Notes: generated by a model from the sequence alone, not told the origin. 64,000 bases of DNA from Bog-950 sp044225825 (GCA_044225825.1 JBGAIB010000005.1:248001-312000); one strand, 5' to 3'; counted from the stretch's first letter, positions 24,960 to 34,027 are shown. Made by a program: numbers and translations.

Positions 24960-25787
24960 TTAAGCGCTGTCCACCAGTTTATCTTCCACCTTCATCAGAT
25001 ACACTAAACCGGCAAAGCCTAAAAGTACGCAAAATATCGGGGCTATAAAAAATTGCCATTCAGGAAACTCTGTTCCTAAAAGAGAGAAACGAATGCCTTT
25101 GATAATACCTGCCATAGGATTGAACCAAAGCAAGAACCGGTATTGATCAGGGATAAGCGTGGTGGGGTAAAACACCGGAGTAAACCATACCGCCATACCA
25201 ATAAGTGCCGGCACCAATTGGTTTAAATCGCGGAAGCGGATGTTAAGTGCTGTCATCCAAACGGCTATCATAAAACCACAGGCGATTATTAAGAGCAAAA
25301 ACAGCGGTAACAGGACAATACCTACATGAATACCCGTGCCGCTGATCAGTATCATAACAAACAGGATGGCGAGTGAAATGCCCATTTCCAAGCCCGAAAC
25401 CACCACCTTAACCAGCAGCAGTACAACCTTGGGGAAATACATTTTACGGATGAGCTGTTGTTGCTGCACAATTGCCGTGGAACCTGTAATAGCTATCTGC
25501 GAAAAATAATTCCAGGCAAGCATACCGCTAAAGGCAAAAAGGTAATAAGGTACAGGAGTTTCAACATGCAGTAACAGCCGGAACAACACGGTAAAAATGA
25601 GGAGAATGATGAGCGGACGAAGCACCGCCCAGGCAAGGCCGAAAAAGGTTTGGGCGTAGGTGCTTTTGATCTCCTGCCAGGCAAATACGCCAATAAGATG
25701 TCTGTACCGATATACCTCCTTTAAATACGAAGCTGCAAACGGTGGTTTTGCATTAATAACTTTAACAGGTTGTAGCTCCGCTTGCAT
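24960..25787 (-). CDS. ABC-2 type (Wzm-like) polysaccharide export permease
   Basis: 275 residues from the ATG at 25787; AAGGGG lies 9 nt upstream and an in-frame ATG at 25796 is the alternative. The family signature is clear: RYRHLIGVFAWQEIKSTYAQ, FFGLAWAVLRPLIILLIFTV, then four to five further membrane helices and FNPMAGIIKGIRFSLLG near the end. Wzm-type permeases export undecaprenyl-linked glycans together with a Wzt ATPase. No ATPase gene is in this arm; the likely partner is the ABC-PhyH fusion at 5352-7274, about 17 kb away on the other strand. First gene of the - arm. Confidence 0.9.
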   Translation of the reverse strand: MQAELQPVKVINAKPPFAASYLKEVYRYRHLIGVFAWQEIKSTYAQTFFGLAWAVLRPLIILLIFTVLFRLLLHVETPVPYYLFAFSGMLAWNYFSQIAITGSTAIVQQQQLIRKMYFPKVVLLLVKVVVSGLEMGISLAILFVMILISGTGIHVGIVLLPLFLLLIIACGFMIAVWMTALNIRFRDLNQLVPALIGMAVWFTPVFYPTTLIPDQYRFLLWFNPMAGIIKGIRFSLLGTEFPEWQFFIAPIFCVLLGFAGLVYLMKVEDKLVDSA

Positions 25788-25864
25788 GCTCCTCATCCCC
25801 TTTTGGCAGGTATTCAAATATATCAAAAAGGCAGGCGGAATCGTACTGTGACCGGTACCAGGCA

Positions 25865-25892
25865 ATAAAAAAGGCCGGTGCAAACCGGCCTT
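25865..25892 (-). terminator. Rho-independent terminator of the sulfur operon
   Basis: On the - strand: a 9-bp stem AAGGCCGGT/ACCGGCCTT with a 4-base loop followed by TTTTTTATT. It lies 20 bp after the DsrE stop and separates that operon from the permease gene. Confidence 0.85.
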
Positions 25893-25911
25893 ATCTATTT
25901 GTATGTAAAGG

Positions 25912-26394
25912 TTAGATGAACAACATATGTGTGCCTTCACCTTTGCCCTGATTGTAAAAGCCGCCGACAGTTAAAACACCATCCAGGCCATCGTACATAT
26001 CTTCTTTCTTATAGTGGAACATATCCATGGCTAGTTTGCAGGCCCACAGTTTAACGCCTGATTCCTTTAGAATATCCAGGAATTCGTGCACACCGGGCAT
26101 ATCCAGTTTTTCCATTTCTTTTTTCATCATGCTGGTAGCGAAGGCTTCCATACCGGGCAAGCCGCCTAACATGGTTGGCAAGTGCATAGCAGGGTTACCG
26201 ACTGTAGCTACGTGCAGGTGTTCCAGTTTCTCTTTATGGAGTGCTTCCAAACCAAAAAAGGTAAAGAATATTTCAGCCTGTATACCTTCCATACGGGCAC
26301 CATTGGCCAACACAAATGCAGCATACACATTTTCGAGTGTTGCCTTGGAAAGTATGATCATCATCTTTTTGATATCGCCTTTATTATCGCTCAT
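25912..26394 (-). CDS. DsrE/DsrF-like (DsrE2-type) sulfur-relay protein
   Basis: 160 residues. KMMIILSKATLENVYAAFVL and AEIFFTFFGLEAL match the DsrE2 family, with a single conserved-type cysteine in LWACKLAMDMF (Cys 119), the likely persulfide carrier. DsrE proteins accept sulfur from sulfurtransferases and pass it to TusE/DsrC-type partners. It follows the TusE-like gene by 21 bp and closes the SQR-TusE-DsrE operon, with a terminator just downstream. Confidence 0.85.
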   Translation of the reverse strand: MSDNKGDIKKMMIILSKATLENVYAAFVLANGARMEGIQAEIFFTFFGLEALHKEKLEHLHVATVGNPAMHLPTMLGGLPGMEAFATSMMKKEMEKLDMPGVHEFLDILKESGVKLWACKLAMDMFHYKKEDMYDGLDGVLTVGGFYNQGKGEGTHMLFI

Positions 26395-26415
26395 AACTTA
26401 AATTTTAAGTGGTTA

Positions 26416-26724
26416 TTAAATGCAACTGGCAGGCTTAGGAATACCCGCAATTTTAGCGGAGGTTTTCAGCGGACCTTCGGGATATAGTTCGTAGAACTCC
26501 TTGATATCGATTACACCGCTGGTGCGGATTTTGCGAATGCTTAGAGGAATATCCTTGGTGTATTGATCCTGCAGGTAATTGATAACTGTCCAGTGGCGGT
26601 CAGTCATGTTAATACCAGCTTCGGTAGCCAGGGCTTCGCCTATTTCGCGACTCCACTGTTTATAATTGGTCATGTAACCTTCTTCGTTTACGTCGATGGT
26701 TTTTCCGGCAATTGTCTTTTCCAT
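26416..26724 (-). CDS. TusE/DsrC-family sulfur-relay protein
   Basis: 102 residues. Family motifs: DVNEEGYMTNYKQWSREIG, MTDRHWTVINYLQDQY and the C-terminal PKPASCI with the penultimate Cys 101 that carries sulfur. The second Cys of true DsrC, 11 residues earlier, is Ala 90, and there is no extra loop, so this is the TusE-like form and not the dissimilatory DsrC. It sits between the SQR-like gene (17 bp gap) and DsrE. Confidence 0.87.
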   Translation of the reverse strand: MEKTIAGKTIDVNEEGYMTNYKQWSREIGEALATEAGINMTDRHWTVINYLQDQYTKDIPLSIRKIRTSGVIDIKEFYELYPEGPLKTSAKIAGIPKPASCI

Positions 26725-26741
26725 TATCTAAAATTTATGGG

Positions 26742-27977
26742 TTAGTTAAAGTTCTTTCCTTCTTCCTGCATGGTAGCAGTAACAAACGGGATATGGGTAC
26801 CCTTAAGCAGCATATTCCAGTAAATCCAGCGGAAGGCCAGTTTCCCCATGTGGTTCATGCGGCTTTCTTTCAATAACCGCAGCGGTCCTATGCCCGGGAA
26901 TGGGAAGGTGCCTTCCACCGGCTCGTGGGTGTAGTTAAAATCGATCAGCAGTGCTTTACCTCCTCCTGTTTCCACAAAACAGTTGGCGTGGCCATCAAAC
27001 TCCTCTTTTAAAGGTTCGCCTTTTACAAAGCGGAGCACATTTTCAGTAAGTATTTCTGCTTCAAAGTGTGCAACTGAGCCAGCTTTAGAGGCAGCGATAT
27101 TGGTAGCATCGCCGATTACGAAAATGTTTTTGAAGGCATTGCTTTGCAGCGTAGCTTTGTTGGTAGGCACAAAATTAAGGTCGTCGCCCAGGCCGGAGCG
27201 TGCAATTAATTCATCGCCTTTGTTAGTTGGTACGGTAACCAACAAATCGAAAGGCACTTCCTTACCGCCATAGTCAATAATTTTCTTGTTCTCGTTATCC
27301 ACCTGCTCAATGGCAAAATCGCTTACGATATTGATGTGCTTTTCGTGCAGGAGATGGTCGAGGGTGGCAGTGGCTTTAGGCTTGGTAAAGGCCCCGCTTA
27401 ACGGAGTAACGTAGGTTATCTCCACTTTATCGCGCAGGTTATTATGCTTGAAATAACTATCCGCTAAAAATGCAAACTCCAGTGGCGCAACCGGGCATTT
27501 TATAGGCATCTCGGTTATGTGTACCACCAATTTACCACCCTGCCATTCACGCAATTTATTGCGCAGGGCCAGTGCCCCTTCAAAGGTGTAAAAATCAAAC
27601 ACACTCTTTTGCCATTCGGCACCGTTCATGCCTTCCACTTCTTCGGGCGCAATTTTGGCACCGGTAGCGATTATCAGAATATCGTAACTAAGCCGGTCGC
27701 CGTTCATCATCTGCACGTAATTTTCGGCAGCTACAACACGGTCAATCCGTTCGCTTATTAAGTTAACACCCTTAGGCATAAACTCGCGGATGGGCTTTAC
27801 AATGTCCTCGGGCTCATAAATAGAGAATGGTAAAAAGAGGAAGCCGGGCTGGTAGTAGTGCTCTTCGCGTTCGTCGATGATGTCAATCTCCCATTCGTTG
27901 GCGGGTAATTCCTTGTGGAGGTGGTTAGCCATCATTGTGCCGCCCGTTCCTGCCCCTAGTATCAGTAATCTTTTCAT
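26742..27977 (-). CDS. Sulfide:quinone oxidoreductase-like FAD protein
   Basis: 411 residues. An N-terminal FAD Rossmann motif (LLILGAGTGGTMMA), the second nucleotide motif near 95-106 (YDILIIATGAKIAPE) and VIGDATNI near 287. Two cysteines sit where SQR enzymes have their redox pair: IKCPVAPLEFAF (Cys 161) and HANCFVETGGGK (Cys 333). The C-terminal 50 residues are amphipathic (LLKESRMNHMG, WIYWNMLLKG), fitting a peripheral membrane attachment. The family oxidises sulfide to polysulfide and reduces quinone. The operon with TusE and DsrE suggests the sulfur is passed to a relay. Confidence 0.87.
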   Translation of the reverse strand: MKRLLILGAGTGGTMMANHLHKELPANEWEIDIIDEREEHYYQPGFLFLPFSIYEPEDIVKPIREFMPKGVNLISERIDRVVAAENYVQMMNGDRLSYDILIIATGAKIAPEEVEGMNGAEWQKSVFDFYTFEGALALRNKLREWQGGKLVVHITEMPIKCPVAPLEFAFLADSYFKHNNLRDKVEITYVTPLSGAFTKPKATATLDHLLHEKHINIVSDFAIEQVDNENKKIIDYGGKEVPFDLLVTVPTNKGDELIARSGLGDDLNFVPTNKATLQSNAFKNIFVIGDATNIAASKAGSVAHFEAEILTENVLRFVKGEPLKEEFDGHANCFVETGGGKALLIDFNYTHEPVEGTFPFPGIGPLRLLKESRMNHMGKLAFRWIYWNMLLKGTHIPFVTATMQEEGKNFN

Positions 27978-28106
27978 TCTTATGGGTTATTGGTTAATTC
28001 AACAGCAAAGCTACCGGGGCGCCAGGCCTGATTGGGTGATGATTGTCACATAGAAGACATGATTAAAATCAAAATACGATGTGCTGCCATAGTTGTAACT
28101 AAGCGC

Positions 28107-28439
28107 CTATTCAACCAGTAAAATGTGCAATAAACCGTCCCGGTAATTCAATTGGATTTTACCCGGACTTACAGGATGATCCATCAGATAAGACCAGGAG
28201 AAGGAACGGCAACAATATTGGCGGAGGGTATGATCGTGCTGCTGCTCTTCGGTTCGGTCTTCCATTTTGGCATCCACTATAAGCATCCCATCCTCTACTT
28301 TAAGTTTAAAGTCATCAGATTGCCAGCCCGGGGCCGATAAAATTATCTCCCGACCGGTGGCAGTTTCTCGGATATCCACTAATACCGGTGCACCGGCTGA
28401 GTGGTGGGCACTGCTGCAGGAATTATCAATAACAGGCAT
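28107..28439 (-). CDS. Small heat shock protein, Hsp20/alpha-crystallin family (diverged)
   Basis: 110 residues from the ATG at 28439. The alpha-crystallin beta-sandwich is recognisable: VDIRETATGREIILSAPGW, DDFKLKVEDGMLIVDAKMED, CCRSFSWSYLMDHPVSPGKI and the ending YRDGLLHILLVE (GLL replaces the usual GvL). It lacks the long flanking arms and the C-terminal IxI motif, so oligomerisation may differ. Cys-Cys at CCRSF is unusual. Location between the SQR operon and a stress-type signalling set fits a role in redox or low-oxygen stress. Confidence 0.8.
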   Translation of the reverse strand: MPVIDNSCSSAHHSAGAPVLVDIRETATGREIILSAPGWQSDDFKLKVEDGMLIVDAKMEDRTEEQQHDHTLRQYCCRSFSWSYLMDHPVSPGKIQLNYRDGLLHILLVE

Positions 28440-28623
28440 TATATAAGCCGGTTTTATACCTAAGGCTGAGGGTAAGTTCGTCCAACATTTTATAAACCAC
28501 ATACCATATCAATTTGTGCTTACGCGTTTATCAAATATCGATTGCGATGAGGGCATTTATATTGAGCATGCTTAATGCTATTAATGACAGTGCTCACGTT
28601 TTATTACCACGGCCGTTATGTGC

Positions 28624-28998
28624 TTAGCCTTTAACATTATTAAGGCAGTCGGCGGTTACCTTTAATAGTTGATTGCCTTCGAAAGGTTTTGGTAAAAAGC
28701 CTGAAGCACCTAGTTCCAGCGCGGCAGCCTCCAAATGCTGCTCGGCTTTTGCTGTAATAATTATAAAAGGGATGCTGCCCGTATGTGGTTGATGACGGAT
28801 AGCCTTTAACACCTGCCAGCCATCCATTTCGGGCATGGCAATATCCGATATAATTAAATCAGGTTTAATCAACATAGCCAACTCAATACCCAGGGAGCCA
28901 TTTGCTGCGGTCACCACATCATAGTGTGCCAGTTGCAGTATTTCCACAATGTTTTCCCGCATTTCGGTGTTGTCTTCAATCACCAGTATGGAACTCAT
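28624..28998 (-). CDS. Stand-alone response-regulator receiver
   Basis: 124 residues, a single CheY-like receiver with the acid pair EDN (8-10), phospho-acceptor Asp 52 (LIISDIAMPEMDGW), Thr in IIITAKAE and Lys in LPKPFEG. No output domain. It ends 100 bp downstream of the five-PAS kinase, on the same strand, so the kinase is the likely phosphodonor. Its sequence around Asp 52 resembles the receiver of the CRP-type regulator at 31913. Confidence 0.93.
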   Translation of the reverse strand: MSSILVIEDNTEMRENIVEILQLAHYDVVTAANGSLGIELAMLIKPDLIISDIAMPEMDGWQVLKAIRHQPHTGSIPFIIITAKAEQHLEAAALELGASGFLPKPFEGNQLLKVTADCLNNVKG

Positions 28999-29098
28999 GA
29001 CGTTGCGCTTAACTGTATTAAAATACTTTACCAGATAAAGGTAAGGGAGGTATACCTTGCCAACAGTTGATTTCGGTCAATTGAAACGGTATAGTTGC

Positions 29099-31711
29099 TC
29101 AATGAAGCGGCAGACGTACGGTAAATGTGGTTCCCACGTTCAGCTTGCTGGTAAAGGAAATTTTTCCACCCATTATATCCATATATTTTTTTACGATATG
29201 TAAACCCATGCCTGTACCCTGGATATTGGTTACGTTATTGGCCCTAAAGAACGTTTGGAATAAATGCGGCTGATCCTCGGGCGGGATACCGATACCGGCA
29301 TCTTTCACCGAAACTCGTAAAATGTTTTTATTGAGTTGGGCACTTAACTGAATTTGTTTGCCCTGCCCGGAATACTTTACCGCATTGCTTAAAAGGTTGA
29401 GCAATACGTTTTTGAAGTGTTGTTTATCCAGCGTAACCTCACCCTCAATGTTTTTGCAGTTTAATTTTATGGACTGACCATCCTTGAGATAATTCTGCAT
29501 TTCATCAATAATTTCCAAAAGCAGGCTCCTTAACTCTACCGGCACCGGCGTATTGCGCACACCGCCTTCCTCAATCTTACCAAGCGAAAGAAAATCGTTT
29601 AGGATATCAGTAAGGTTATTTACCGACTGCTTAATCCTGCTCAGGTGTTTCTCGCGTTTAGATTCGTCATCAGGGTCGGTGTATTTACCAACCAGGTAAG
29701 CTGAACTTAAAATAGTACTTAAAGGAGTTCGGAATTCGTGGGAAGCGATGGAGACAAATTTTGATTTCATCTCATTCACTTCCTTTTGCTGCTCAAATGC
29801 ACGCATCAGTTCCTGTTCGGTTTTTTTGCTGCTTGTTATGTTCAACATCACCACAAGTGCCTGGGTTATTTTATGGCTGGTGTCGCCAATTGGCACTGTA
29901 AATACCTGGTAAATGCTTCCTCCTATTTCTACCTCAAACGATACATGTTCTCCTTTAAATGCCCTTCTGAGAAAAGGTTCTGCCAACAGATTTAGGTCGG
30001 GCCGTATCTTATCAAATATCTTATCGCCTACTAAACTTTTGTATGCTAAGCCCATCCGGTCCAGTTCGGTGCCGCCCACAAATGCATAGGTTAAATCATC
30101 ATTCAGCACGCCGATAACTCCATTGGGAAAATAATTGGCTATGGCATTAAACAATTGCTGTTGTTGTAATAACACGGCTTGACTTTCCCGCAATTCGTTT
30201 GATTGCACTACGGAGGTAATGTCAGTCATTATGCCAATGTAGTTCACCAACCTGCCATCCCTGAAGATAGGTGCGATGTCAGCTGAAAGCCAGATAGGCT
30301 TACCATCTTTGCTGTAGTTAACCAATATCTCACCGGTGGAGCTTTGCGATGCCCGCAATCTGCGGGCTATGCGCTGCACCGCTCTCTTATCGGTTAAAGC
30401 TCCCTGTAACAACCTGCCCGGGTTTTTACCCCACATTTCGGCCAATGTGAAGCCTGTTAACTTTTCGAAGCTTTTGTTGACCCACTGCACCCGTTGTTTT
30501 TCATCGGTTATAAGTACAGCGTTATTGGTGTGGCTGGCCACCCAGCTCAATCTTTCAATTTCCTGCTCGGCGTTTCGTTGAACAGTAATATCCTGAATAG
30601 TGCCGATGAGGCGGTACAAACCGGCATTTAGCTGCAGCGGGGTGCCCTTAATATGTAACCACCTGTAATTGCCTTTTGCAGTTTTTAAACGGCGTACTAC
30701 ATCAAATGCTTTGCCTTTAGTAAGGGCTTCTTTCAGCCGTTGCTTGAATTCAGGCAATTCGGCTGGAACATATGCCTTTTCTATCCATGAAATGGTAGGT
30801 CTGAAATTATCTTCCACTTCAAATATCCTGTACACCTGCGCCGTCCATAATACCTGCCTGGTTATCGGGTCAATTTCAAAGCCCCCCAATTTTGCCATGC
30901 CTTCCGCGTGATGCTGTAATTGCTTGTATTTTGTACTCTCGGTTAAATCGCGAACGGTTTTAATGATGAGTTTCTCGCCCGAAGATGTTTGGTAAAGCCT
31001 GTTGGATACATACACATTGCGATAAGCGCCGTTTTTACAGATACCCCGTCGTTCGTAGTTGAGTGAGGCGCCCGCTAAAACCTTTTTATGTGCTGCTTTA
31101 ACATCGGCCACATCAATGGGTGCAATAACAGTAAGCCAAGGTTTGCCAAGTAGTTCGCCGGCTTTATAACCAAACATTGTTTCAAAACCATTGTTTGCCT
31201 TTACGATGTTACCCACTGCGTCAACCACCACCACGCCTGTATCGTCCGTATCAAACAGGGCAGCAATCAACTGCTCCATGTCCGCCATTTCCTGGCGTCC
31301 GCGTTTAATTTGTGTCAACTCAAACAGGTTTACCGAAACAAAGGCGGTAAGGCCCTTTTCATCTACCACCGGCATAAAGTGCATGATAAAGGAGCGGAAC
31401 TGCTGCGCCCTGGCCTTGCATTTAATCTCGCATTCAACCGTTTCGTTTTTAAAACTTTTGGCTACGTGCTTCTTCAGGAACAATTGATCTGCATCTGACA
31501 ATATTGCCTGCAGGTGGAGCCCCTTTTTGATCCGCACATTCCATATACATGAAAACTCCTTAACACCAAGTTTATTTATGGTAACTACTTCCAGTTTTTT
31601 ATTTACCAGCATAAAAGCATGCGGCATGTTGCGTAACAACAGGTCCATATTGCCCATTGGCGCCGTTGTAACTTCAGAGGATCCCTTTATGGCGTTGCGC
31701 TTCAAACTCAA
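29099..31711 (-). CDS. Soluble multi-PAS sensor histidine kinase
   Basis: 870 residues without membrane segments. There are about five PAS domains (~20-125, 145-265, 270-385, 390-510 and 520-640; the third starts GMAKLGGFEIDP, the fourth has GKNPGRLLQG), then the DHp helix with the phospho-acceptor in ASHEFRTPLSTI (about residue 655) and an HATPase domain with GTGMGLHIVKKY. Ligands may be heme, FAD or small molecules; none can be assigned. Divergent to the CRP-type regulator (31913), with which it shares a 200-bp promoter region, and close to the sulfur operon. Confidence 0.93.
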   Translation of the reverse strand: MSLKRNAIKGSSEVTTAPMGNMDLLLRNMPHAFMLVNKKLEVVTINKLGVKEFSCIWNVRIKKGLHLQAILSDADQLFLKKHVAKSFKNETVECEIKCKARAQQFRSFIMHFMPVVDEKGLTAFVSVNLFELTQIKRGRQEMADMEQLIAALFDTDDTGVVVVDAVGNIVKANNGFETMFGYKAGELLGKPWLTVIAPIDVADVKAAHKKVLAGASLNYERRGICKNGAYRNVYVSNRLYQTSSGEKLIIKTVRDLTESTKYKQLQHHAEGMAKLGGFEIDPITRQVLWTAQVYRIFEVEDNFRPTISWIEKAYVPAELPEFKQRLKEALTKGKAFDVVRRLKTAKGNYRWLHIKGTPLQLNAGLYRLIGTIQDITVQRNAEQEIERLSWVASHTNNAVLITDEKQRVQWVNKSFEKLTGFTLAEMWGKNPGRLLQGALTDKRAVQRIARRLRASQSSTGEILVNYSKDGKPIWLSADIAPIFRDGRLVNYIGIMTDITSVVQSNELRESQAVLLQQQQLFNAIANYFPNGVIGVLNDDLTYAFVGGTELDRMGLAYKSLVGDKIFDKIRPDLNLLAEPFLRRAFKGEHVSFEVEIGGSIYQVFTVPIGDTSHKITQALVVMLNITSSKKTEQELMRAFEQQKEVNEMKSKFVSIASHEFRTPLSTILSSAYLVGKYTDPDDESKREKHLSRIKQSVNNLTDILNDFLSLGKIEEGGVRNTPVPVELRSLLLEIIDEMQNYLKDGQSIKLNCKNIEGEVTLDKQHFKNVLLNLLSNAVKYSGQGKQIQLSAQLNKNILRVSVKDAGIGIPPEDQPHLFQTFFRANNVTNIQGTGMGLHIVKKYMDIMGGKISFTSKLNVGTTFTVRLPLH

Positions 31712-31912
31712 GTTCTACAGTTTAAAATCTAAAGTAGCAGGCCCGCCGTCGCTAAGGCAATGACTTATCTCAGCAACAAGGCTTATCGCCATTACCGATT
31801 TACAGGCTTGAAAACCTGATAAAAATCATATACGCCGTTGTGGTTTGTTCTCTTATATCCTACGAATTTTCCTCATACTTGAACCCGGATTAATACATGA
31901 CCCACTCAGCCT

Positions 31913-32968
31913 ATGAAAAAGATTCTACTAATAGAAGACAATCCGGGAATACGCGAAAACGCGTCCGAAATTCTGGAATTAGCGAATTACCAGGTTATTG
32001 CCGCATCGGATGGCAAAACAGGTATCAAAAAAATAGAAAGCGAACAACCTGACCTGATTTTGTGCGACATTATGATGCCTGAACTGGACGGTTTTGGCGT
32101 GCGGCATTTGATGAATAAAATGCCCAAAATCTCTACTATCCCTTTCATCTTTTTAACCTCCAAAACCGACCCTGCCAGCTGGCGTAAAGGTATGGAGTTG
32201 GGTGCCGATGACTACCTGTTTAAACCCTTTACCGGCGATGACCTGCTGAACGCTATTGAAACCCGTTTGCAGAAGAATGAGGAACAGAAAAAGGAGTTCG
32301 GCACTACTACACAGGTACATGATATACTTAGCCAGGCGCGCCATGGTGGTATGGAAACCCTGATTGCCGAAAATCACGATATGCGCAGCCTGCGCAAGAA
32401 ACAACTGCTGTATACGCACGGCGACCGCCCGGTAAATTTGTATTTTATCAGTAAAGGCCGTATTAAAACCTACATTACCAATGGCGAAGGCAAACAACTG
32501 ATTACCTCTATACTGAAACCCGGCGATTTTATAGGTTACAGCACCTTGCTGGAGGAGCACCCTTATGCCGATACTGCAGAGGCTGTGGAAGATTCGGAGA
32601 TACTGGTGATACCGAAGGGCGAGTTCCTGGCACTAATGTATAGCGATACCACCCTTACACGTGAGTTTGTAAAAATGATTTCGCAAAACCTGCGCGAAAA
32701 GGAAGGGCAGTTGATGAACATGGCCTACAACTCGCTACGGAAAAGAACGGCGGACGGCCTCTTGCAGGTACTACAATCCTTGCGTAAAAGCGAGCGCGAA
32801 AATCCTTCCATCGACATATCGCGGCGCGACCTTGCCGAGATGATAGGCACTACCAAGGAGTCGCTGGTGCGTACGCTAAGCGACTTTAAAGAAGAAGGCC
32901 TTATTGCCATCAGCGAAGGCACCATCTCCGTGCTGCAGGAAAGCAAACTGCGGAATATGTTCAATTAG
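31913..32968 (+). CDS. Receiver-CRP/FNR-type transcriptional regulator
   Basis: 351 residues. Receiver domain 1-120 with EDN and Asp 52 (LILCDIMMPELDGF) and Lys in LFKPFTG; a cNMP-binding-type beta-roll at ~150-250 (VNLYFISKGRIKTYI, ILKPGDFIGYSTLLEEH); and a CRP winged helix at ~275-350 (ISRRDLAEMIGTTKESLVRTL). The last part is a good match to Crp/FNR recognition helices. No FNR-type N-terminal Cys cluster. Phosphorylation at Asp 52 probably controls DNA binding. Divergent from the PAS kinase at 31711, it is the obvious output of that system. Confidence 0.93.
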   Translation: MKKILLIEDNPGIRENASEILELANYQVIAASDGKTGIKKIESEQPDLILCDIMMPELDGFGVRHLMNKMPKISTIPFIFLTSKTDPASWRKGMELGADDYLFKPFTGDDLLNAIETRLQKNEEQKKEFGTTTQVHDILSQARHGGMETLIAENHDMRSLRKKQLLYTHGDRPVNLYFISKGRIKTYITNGEGKQLITSILKPGDFIGYSTLLEEHPYADTAEAVEDSEILVIPKGEFLALMYSDTTLTREFVKMISQNLREKEGQLMNMAYNSLRKRTADGLLQVLQSLRKSERENPSIDISRRDLAEMIGTTKESLVRTLSDFKEEGLIAISEGTISVLQESKLRNMFN

Positions 32969-33046
32969 TGATCAGTAGATTGGTGATTGGTGGATTAGTG
33001 AGCTGAGGCACAGCACATAAGCAGTTTGCATTACTTCTGATGCCAA

Positions 33047-33550
33047 TCAGGGAAACTGGTAAGGCTCGTTGGCGTAAGCCATTTTGCGGATATTTTCAAT
33101 TACCTGTTTCATATACACCCGCCAAAACAGTTTGGTGAACAGCCAGTTAAATGGATACAACAGCGGATTGGATGAATACATGGTGTAGGTATAGTCTATC
33201 TGAATTTTGTTGGGCGCCAGTTCCGTGGTTTTCCATTCGCCTATAAAGCGGGTAAAGCTTAACATCCAGGCCTGGAAATTGCTTACCTCTATCTTCCAGT
33301 ATTCATTCTCCCGGCGTTCAATCACTTTATCCACCGAGCCAAAGCCACCCGGCTGTGTCAACGACTTAGCGACAAATACCTTTTTACTGCTACCGGGTTG
33401 CCCCCAGCCGGCATCGCCTTCGCAATGGGTAACGGGTGGCATAACCAACAGGCCGGTATGCACTTTGGTAACATCGCAAAGGATAGGCGTTTTAAAGGCG
33501 CGTTCCAGCGAGCAGTTAAAGATGGTGTGAACGGATACAGAGGAGGTCAT
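33047..33550 (-). CDS. SRPBCC (START/Bet v1-like) protein
   Basis: 167 residues. SVHTIFNCSLERAFKTPIL and later KVIERRENEYWKIEVSNFQAW, WMLSFTRFIGEWKTTELAPN match the polyketide-cyclase/START-type fold with a deep ligand cavity. The C-terminal helix (LLYPFNWLFTKLFWRVYMKQ) is aromatic and long. Members bind hydrophobic ligands; the ligand here is unknown. Convergent with the CRP-type regulator gene. Confidence 0.82.
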   Translation of the reverse strand: MTSSVSVHTIFNCSLERAFKTPILCDVTKVHTGLLVMPPVTHCEGDAGWGQPGSSKKVFVAKSLTQPGGFGSVDKVIERRENEYWKIEVSNFQAWMLSFTRFIGEWKTTELAPNKIQIDYTYTMYSSNPLLYPFNWLFTKLFWRVYMKQVIENIRKMAYANEPYQFP

Positions 33551-34027
33551 GACCGCAAATTTTGGGCAAACGTATAAAACGACTGGAAGAAAACAGATGG
33601 CAGAAATCAGTGATCAGCGCATGGACATGAGAAAGCAGACAAAAGGGAAAAATTACCGGAATACGGTAGGATGACTAACTAAGTAGACGAAATTTTAACA
33701 TAAATGATAGGAAATGATAGGGTTTGATAGGGTTTTAGGGCTCACCTGTCAAATCCTATCATGCCTGATTCGGGCTTGCTATTTATGATTTAACTGACCT
33801 ACTTATCCCCCCTCCGCTTTTGCGGTTGACTTGTAATTAGCATGTCAATGAACGGCACTTTTGTATGGTAAAGATATAATTTAAAATTCATTGTTTCAAA
33901 TATAATTCCTTTTATTTTAGGCTTTACTCCTCTCCCTCCCCTCTGGAGAATTTTTAAGGTGGAACAGCCTGTAGCGTTCATGGCGATAAACTCTTCGCAG
34001 TACGCAGGATTGGATTTCAGCTATCGG
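33551..34027. other. Intergenic stretch with short repeats, no gene seen
   Basis: The left part has CAGAAATCAGTGATCAG-type repeats like those at 8142-8305, then a run of GATAGG units (33,704-33,740). A short open frame at 33799-33981 (-) has no homology I recognise and no supporting start signal; I do not count it as a gene. No hairpin of terminator quality was seen. Confidence 0.6.

Noticed and set aside
26416..26724. True dissimilatory DsrC
   Set aside because: Second redox Cys is Ala 90 and no dsrAB genes are in the window; called TusE-like.
33799..33981. 60-codon frame on the - strand
   Set aside because: No homology I know, no clear start signal, in a repeat-rich spacer.
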